Assembly (NCBI RefSeq): GCF_029227915.1
Contig: NC_079879.1
Coordinates: 19,417,001-19,481,000, forward strand
Length of the DNA: 64,000 nt
Direction of reading: 5' to 3'
Source: Hydractinia symbiolongicarpus
Taxonomy: Eukaryota > Cnidaria > Hydrozoa > Anthoathecata > Hydractiniidae
Below, piece by piece: positions 58,825 through 64,000 of the stretch (positions within the stretch are counted from its first letter, which is position 1; every line of letters begins with the position of its first letter). The notes under the pieces are model-generated. The model worked only from the letters and a program-made list of their open reading frames with translations, searched no databases and was not told the origin of the DNA. The position numbers were made by a program, and so were the translations under genes.

Positions 58825-60564
58825 ATGGAGAAAGATTAAAAAATACGCATTTTGATAAAGGTTAAGAGAGGGGGGATAGGATTCAGGGAATTTTCTTTTG
58901 TCTGTGAATTTATAAGGGAAGCAAAACCCATGCATTTTTTTATCATAAAAATAGCCGATTGGAAAGCATTGTAAGTACTGTGCGGTCGCATATTCACCCA
59001 TCTCAGTATGTTTAAAATGCAGTAACATTCCTGTGTGCAAAATAATAAAGGAATGACGATTCTGTTGTGCAGAAAACAGAAACAACGATCTGGGCAGACT
59101 AGCAAATAAAGACTTTCAAGTTAACGTGCAGGACGTATTTTAAAACGTATCAATTTAAAAAATATTATTGAAGATGAACTACTTTGTTCATCACTAACAT
59201 ACTGCCAAGCAGTGAGGGGGATTCGATCCGCAGTCCCCAGAACTGGGAGCCGCAGACGAACCCACTACACTACTTTAATTAGAGATAAAGGAAAGCCATA
59301 TTCGTTCTTTGGTGCAAAAAATATTGACCGTTAATTAGAGTGTCCGATAATGAAGTGTCCACTTTTTGGATGAGACTTTGAATAGAAAACGGCCTGTGTA
59401 TGACCAAAGTGTCCGCTAAACTGAGATGTCTGCCTTTTAGAATGTCCCTTAATTGGAGAGAATACTGTATAACTAATTGTGGGAAAAAATATACTGTAAA
59501 CAACATTATGTTTTTGTTGATTAATGCTCGCAGTGTCTGAAAAAAAATATTTCTTTTCCTTAAAATACTGAACATAAAGTCAAGTTTTTTGACCAGATTC
59601 ATTAGAGTCCTAAATTTTCCAGCATTCCATCTTTATACCAATATAAGGCATAACCGAAGTGAACCAACTCGGCGGTATATATTTTATTTGAAATCTATTA
59701 CATGCTTTTATGCATAAGAATATCAAAATTGTAACCAGGCTGGTCATTATTCTTTATTTCTTTGTTTTTTAAACTATAGACCTATTGTGTTTAACCCAAA
59801 ATCTAAGCCTGCTATTCTTATAAAGCATATTCTTATTAAAAAAATGCATGTATACTATTCTCACTTTATTTATGGCTTCCGAACCCAACCGTTTTCCTCG
59901 TTTTGCTTTTTTTAGCAACATTTAACACTTGTCCGGATAACCACCGCCTCCCATTTGTTTGTTGTAGTTATAATGTATCACGCTTTTATAAGAATCTGAT
60001 ATATTGCTGTTCTGTTCTATTGTTTTTCAATTAGATAAATGAAAAAGAATAGATAAATAAGAGTAATGACCAGCCCGTTTTGAATTTTGATATTCTTGTA
60101 AAAAAACCGACTGTAGTGTGAACCATCACATATTTTAAGTCGTTTCTTTAAAAAATCATTTTTTAAAGTCACTTGTCGCCCCTTGTAGCTGCTTTGAATG
60201 TGTGCAAACGTAGTGGCCAAATCTATGTGTCCAAAATTTTCATTTAGCAACTAACCAAAGTCCTATATAATAGGCTTTAAAACCTAGCATGGTTTGTGGT
60301 CACAGGCCAAGTAGCATACACCACTTTGGTTTTGCCAAATGTAAATTAAACAACAAAATTGAGTGTATCACTATTTTGAATGTATTGTAGTGGCACCTTT
60401 TCAAAAGCAAGATAGTTTATGCAGCTTCTATATCTTGTTCAAATCCAGCAGCTTCAGTAACATTTCTTTTTTTTAAATGTCATCCACATGTTGGTTCTCT
60501 TTCCGTGCAATTTTTCTGCAGTGGAAACTATGCATAATCATTTAGATATTGCAAAATAAGAAAA
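58825..60564. other. Intergenic region with a tRNA-like relic and a degenerate MITE
   Basis: Minus strand 59200-59275 has A-box-like TAGTGTAGTGGGTT and B-box-like GGATCGAATCC, probably another SINE head. 59319-59467 looks like a diverged pogo-type element. No gene is supported. Confidence 0.4.
59319..59467. mobile_element. Degenerate pogo-like MITE
   Basis: The right end inverted reads CAGTATTCTCTCCAATTAAG. The left side (CCGTTAATTAGAGTGTCCG) is a diverged match. Repeated GTGTCC motifs lie inside. Confidence 0.45.
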
Positions 60565-60566
60565 TA

Positions 60567-61010
60567 CAGTGGATTCTCTATCACTCGAACCCCTATAACT
60601 CCAATCTCTCCTTAACTCGAACGATTTCGCTGGCACTTTGGAAATTTCCTATTAAACTCTCATAAAAACCTCTCTTTTACTCGAACCCCTATAACTCGGT
60701 CTGTTCGGGTATTTTCTCTCTATAACTTAAACGTCACAACATGTATCTAGAACCTTATATGACACAAGCAGTTTTTTATTTTTTATAAATTATTATGGAT
60801 TTTTTATTTTTTCAGTCCGCTCTTAGCCTACAAGGTCGAGATTTTATCCAGGACAAAGAAAGATTTCGTTCCCATTCCATGTAAAGGAGAAAAATTACAT
60901 TTATAAGAATTTATACAAAAACTTGAAAAAACTCCCAACTCTCTATTACCCGAACCTTTCCATAACTCGAACGGTTTCCCGTGGCTGTTTGAGTTATAGA
61001 GAGTCCACTG
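60567..61010. mobile_element. 444-bp pogo/Tigger-like MITE
   Basis: Ends CAGTGGATTCTCTATCACTC and, inverted, CAGTGGACTCTCTATAACTC, flanked by TA on both sides. ACTCGAAC motifs recur inside. No coding capacity seen; the decayed transposase at 47270-48061 is of a compatible class. Confidence 0.78.
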
Positions 61011-61012
61011 TA

Positions 61013-64000
61013 TGTTTAAACAAAATTATTTCACGTACTTTTATCTTAGTCACCAATGGCAACATAGCTTAAGGGAACCTGAAATAAAATTCGAACAAAA
61101 ATAATGACGTCGGAAAATATAATAACCTCAGCATTAATTCAGTTTGAAGCATTCTTTTAATTACAGTCTGTTTTTTAAGTTATAACAGTTGTTCCCTGAT
61201 TTCTATTGAGAGGGGAACAAAATTACCACCTTCATAAAAACGAAATACAAAATCTCCTTTTCTCTAAAACAGGACTAAAGTGTTTTGCTTTGCTTTCTTT
61301 CGGAATGTAGAGAACAAATGCTTTGTACATTTTTTATCAAGCAAGTAAAATTTAACGTTGTATCTCCTCTTTGCTCGCAGTCGTCACTTAAAATGCAACT
61401 AGAATTGTGTAGTTCAATGTGGATAAATTTAATCAATTCAGCTTAACGAAGTGTAGCTAAATCAATAAATAACAGTATTCTTTTAATACTAATATATTTT
61501 ATTTTTCTAAAGATAGCTAGCTACTCCTTAAAGTGGCTGTTGATCTAGCTAATGCCTCTGTGGTTAAATCCTCAAACCAGCGATGAGCCACATCAGTTTA
61601 ACAGTGATAAAAGTTAAAGAAATGTCTATTAAAGTTTTAATTAGGTCAACGAGTATATAAAACGGTTGCAAATGATTCTCATTAGAAAATGTCTGTGGAA
61701 AGTATTAAGTTAGAAATGAATTAGAGGCCTTACAAATCGGTTATGACGTTGACACAATTACTCTCGTTAACATGTCTGATGATAGTGTTAAGACCAATAC
61801 AGCTTTTTGTTATTAAAAACAATTACGTTAAGCTCCGTACTTGTGACTTATGAATGACTGTCTCATTTTCAATTTTAATTTTCATCTACGATGCCTAACA
61901 CAAAATCTTTTCCACCCTAAAGCTTTTCTAATATCGAGCGTAGTATTGTGCGGAGGTAAAAAGCGTGGGAAAAGGGCGCAAATCCAAAGAAAAGACTTGC
62001 AAAGTACATTAAACCGTAGTATAGCAAAAATTGTATCCGTTAAGCACAATCAAGAAAAATTTTTTTTTTACTTTCGCCCGGCTTACACGAAAGGGAGCGA
62101 ATTTAATTTTTTTGTCCATGAATCAACCATATAGATGAAAACCCGGCAATTGTAAGAGAAAATAAAGTCCCGAAACCTCAGTAGAGTCTTTCTAAATTTA
62201 GAAATTACACCAAAACTATACAAAGGTAATATTGTGGAGTGTGGTTAAAAATTAGCGCTTTGCAAAGTCAAAGACACCTGGTTAGATTAGTTCACAAGAA
62301 AGCTCGCTCGATTTTTCAATGAGTTCCAGGTATTTTCGGCATAATTTAACAATAAACTTTAACAACCCCTAATTCTGGAATTAGTTACGCTGTTGACTAG
62401 AACTTGTTTTATTATATTCATTTTTTATGTATGGTATGTTGGATAATTTTAAAGCTTTCGATGACGTTATAGGGAACGTGCTGACATAAGCAAACATTTA
62501 GTGCCGCTATTTGTTCCTTTTATGACGTAATATTAGTGTGCCAAGTTTGATTCAATTTGAAAAGGCCTATCCAAGGTTTTTTGGATTCCTCTTCCACCTG
62601 GTCATAATATGTTTCAAAATCCATGGACCGAATAGGGTAAGGTATGTAGGTACATATTTTACAATAAATTGGTTATTTTTATTGGCTTAATTGTTGAAGC
62701 TTTTAAGAAAGGAAAATAAATTGTCAAAAGAATGTAAGAAAAACAAGAAAAGAAGGGAAAATATATAGTCAACGCACTTCTTTCTGTAAAGCGAGGAGTT
62801 TTGGTATTACAAAAGCGATGTAGAAATATGATGAAACATGGCAGTCGTTGAATCATAATTGAAATGAGTTGTGAACTGAGATACTTTTAAAGTCATGTCA
62901 ATCATTAAAGGCGTACAAAACGTCTTATATACAGCTCATGAGGAAGTAAAATACATATACTTCGTTTAAACTAGAAGAAAGCTGTACTTACACCTACTGC
63001 TACCACTTGGAAAATGATTAAAAAAGCAAAACGAGAAGTTGTAATATAAGTTTTATAAAAGGTTTAAGCTACATAGAAGGTCTACATAAAAAAGATAAGT
63101 CACCATATTTACGCGGAATTCTATGATTATCCAACTACACTAAATTGTGAAGCACGAATATAGTCATCATTCCCCCAAAAAATCTTCGACGTCGATTCTG
63201 TGGTAATATGAAATAAAAATAGCTTAAATGCAAAAATATCACCGTTAGTGTTAGCTAATATATATCGTGTATTTTACAGACTTATTTCTGCAAATGTAAT
63301 AACCCAACATGTTTTGCAATAATGCTGCGAACATTGATATAAATTTTCTTTTATGTTTAAAAAGTTTACCTTATCGATTTAAGTTCAAAATTGCTTTTAC
63401 AAAAAAATTAATTTATGTTTGTATTATTTGTTTGTAGGCCCGTTATTACTGGTCATGTGATCGGACTTTTGTTTTTATTTGTTAACCAACTTCGTTCTTA
63501 AACTATTACTTGATTTATAAAGGAAACACAGAAGTGGTCACAAACGGCGTGTTAGAAAATCTGTCTTTCGAAGATCTTCTATTTCAGGAAACCTGACTAT
63601 TTTTAAAAGCTCTGGTTTACAAAGAAGTCGCAATTTCCCAGCAACCTTGTAAGGTAGCTAGATAGCAAGTCAGAAGTTGACCCAGGTCCAGTTAATGACA
63701 AAGTTTAAATTTAATACAAAAAAGGTTAGCTAAGTTAAGTAAAAAATGTTTGGATCCTAATAAGTCGGCAGGTCGGGTGTATTCTTTTTCAGGATAATCC
63801 TATCCGCCACTTTCTCACAAAGAATTATTTGTGGCATACGGAAAAAATACAGAAATGTGTAACGTTCTGTTGTTTCTTTCCTAATTCTTTGCATTTTAAC
63901 TAACGTTTAACTTTTAAATAACGTGTTGATATGGCCCTTCTAGTTCTCTCTGTGGTATATTAACTTCAATAAAACATTTCGACTAAGAACAACTTACAGT
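61013..64000. other. AT-rich region to the window end, no supported gene
   Basis: Only chance frames (61850-62134, 62659-62856) and short GCTAGCTA runs near 61515. Confidence 0.4.

Noticed and set aside
59200-59275. Functional tRNA gene on the minus strand
   Set aside because: A- and B-box-like sequences exist, but the acceptor stem and a standard anticodon arm cannot be formed, so a SINE relic is more likely.

Overview
The window is animal nuclear DNA: AT-rich, with GT-AG spliced genes, tRNA-derived SINEs, and PIF/Harbinger, pogo-like and Helitron-type transposons. No bacterial operon, Shine-Dalgarno or phage features are present. The repeat types (CGCGAAAATTA-rich elements, frequent GCTAGCTAGC runs, a DNA transposon pairing an integrase-type transposase with a HECT-like protein) and the secreted Ly6 and LolA-like genes fit a cnidarian, most likely a hydrozoan. 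That placement is an inference.

Layout. 1-14720: about 13.6 tandem units of 1083-1091 bp. Each unit holds one 246-bp minus-strand stretch that behaves as a symmetric phase-0 exon of 82 codons. The stretch has an acceptor AG on one side and a CAG/GT donor on the other, so the 86- and 94-residue open frames visible there are exons read through into introns. A 38-bp exon (14729-14766) and a first exon with an ATG and an upstream TATA box (15996-16491) join the array in perfect phase. The result is a predicted gene that would encode one protein with at least thirteen near-identical 82-residue repeats and runs off the left edge. 21794-25952: a 4.16-kb DNA transposon with perfect 32-bp ends, an intact DDE transposase (minus) and a broken HECT-E3-like gene (plus). 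27290-30047: a PIF/Harbinger element with TAA target duplication, an intact Myb/SANT-like protein gene and a 3'-truncated transposase. 30.7-44.2 kb: a cluster of about 136-bp elements with Helitron ends (TC...hairpin...CTAG, inserted between A and T). 32039-32789: a three-exon secreted ten-cysteine Ly6 protein gene. 39525-45929: a nine-exon, 665-residue single-pass membrane protein with LolA-like features. 47270-48060: a decayed DDE_1 (pogo-class) transposase. The remainder to 64000 is mostly repeats: MITEs, SINEs, a foldback element and short duplications.

How the parts relate. The host genes (array gene, Ly6, LolA-like) are unrelated neighbours. Their introns and flanks hold the mobile elements: two Helitron copies and one CGCGAAAATTA MITE lie in introns of the LolA-like gene. 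The main novelty candidate is the exon array with its two leader exons. Second is the transposon pairing a DDE integrase-type enzyme with a HECT-like ubiquitin ligase. All splice models were read by eye from the sequence and have no transcript support here.
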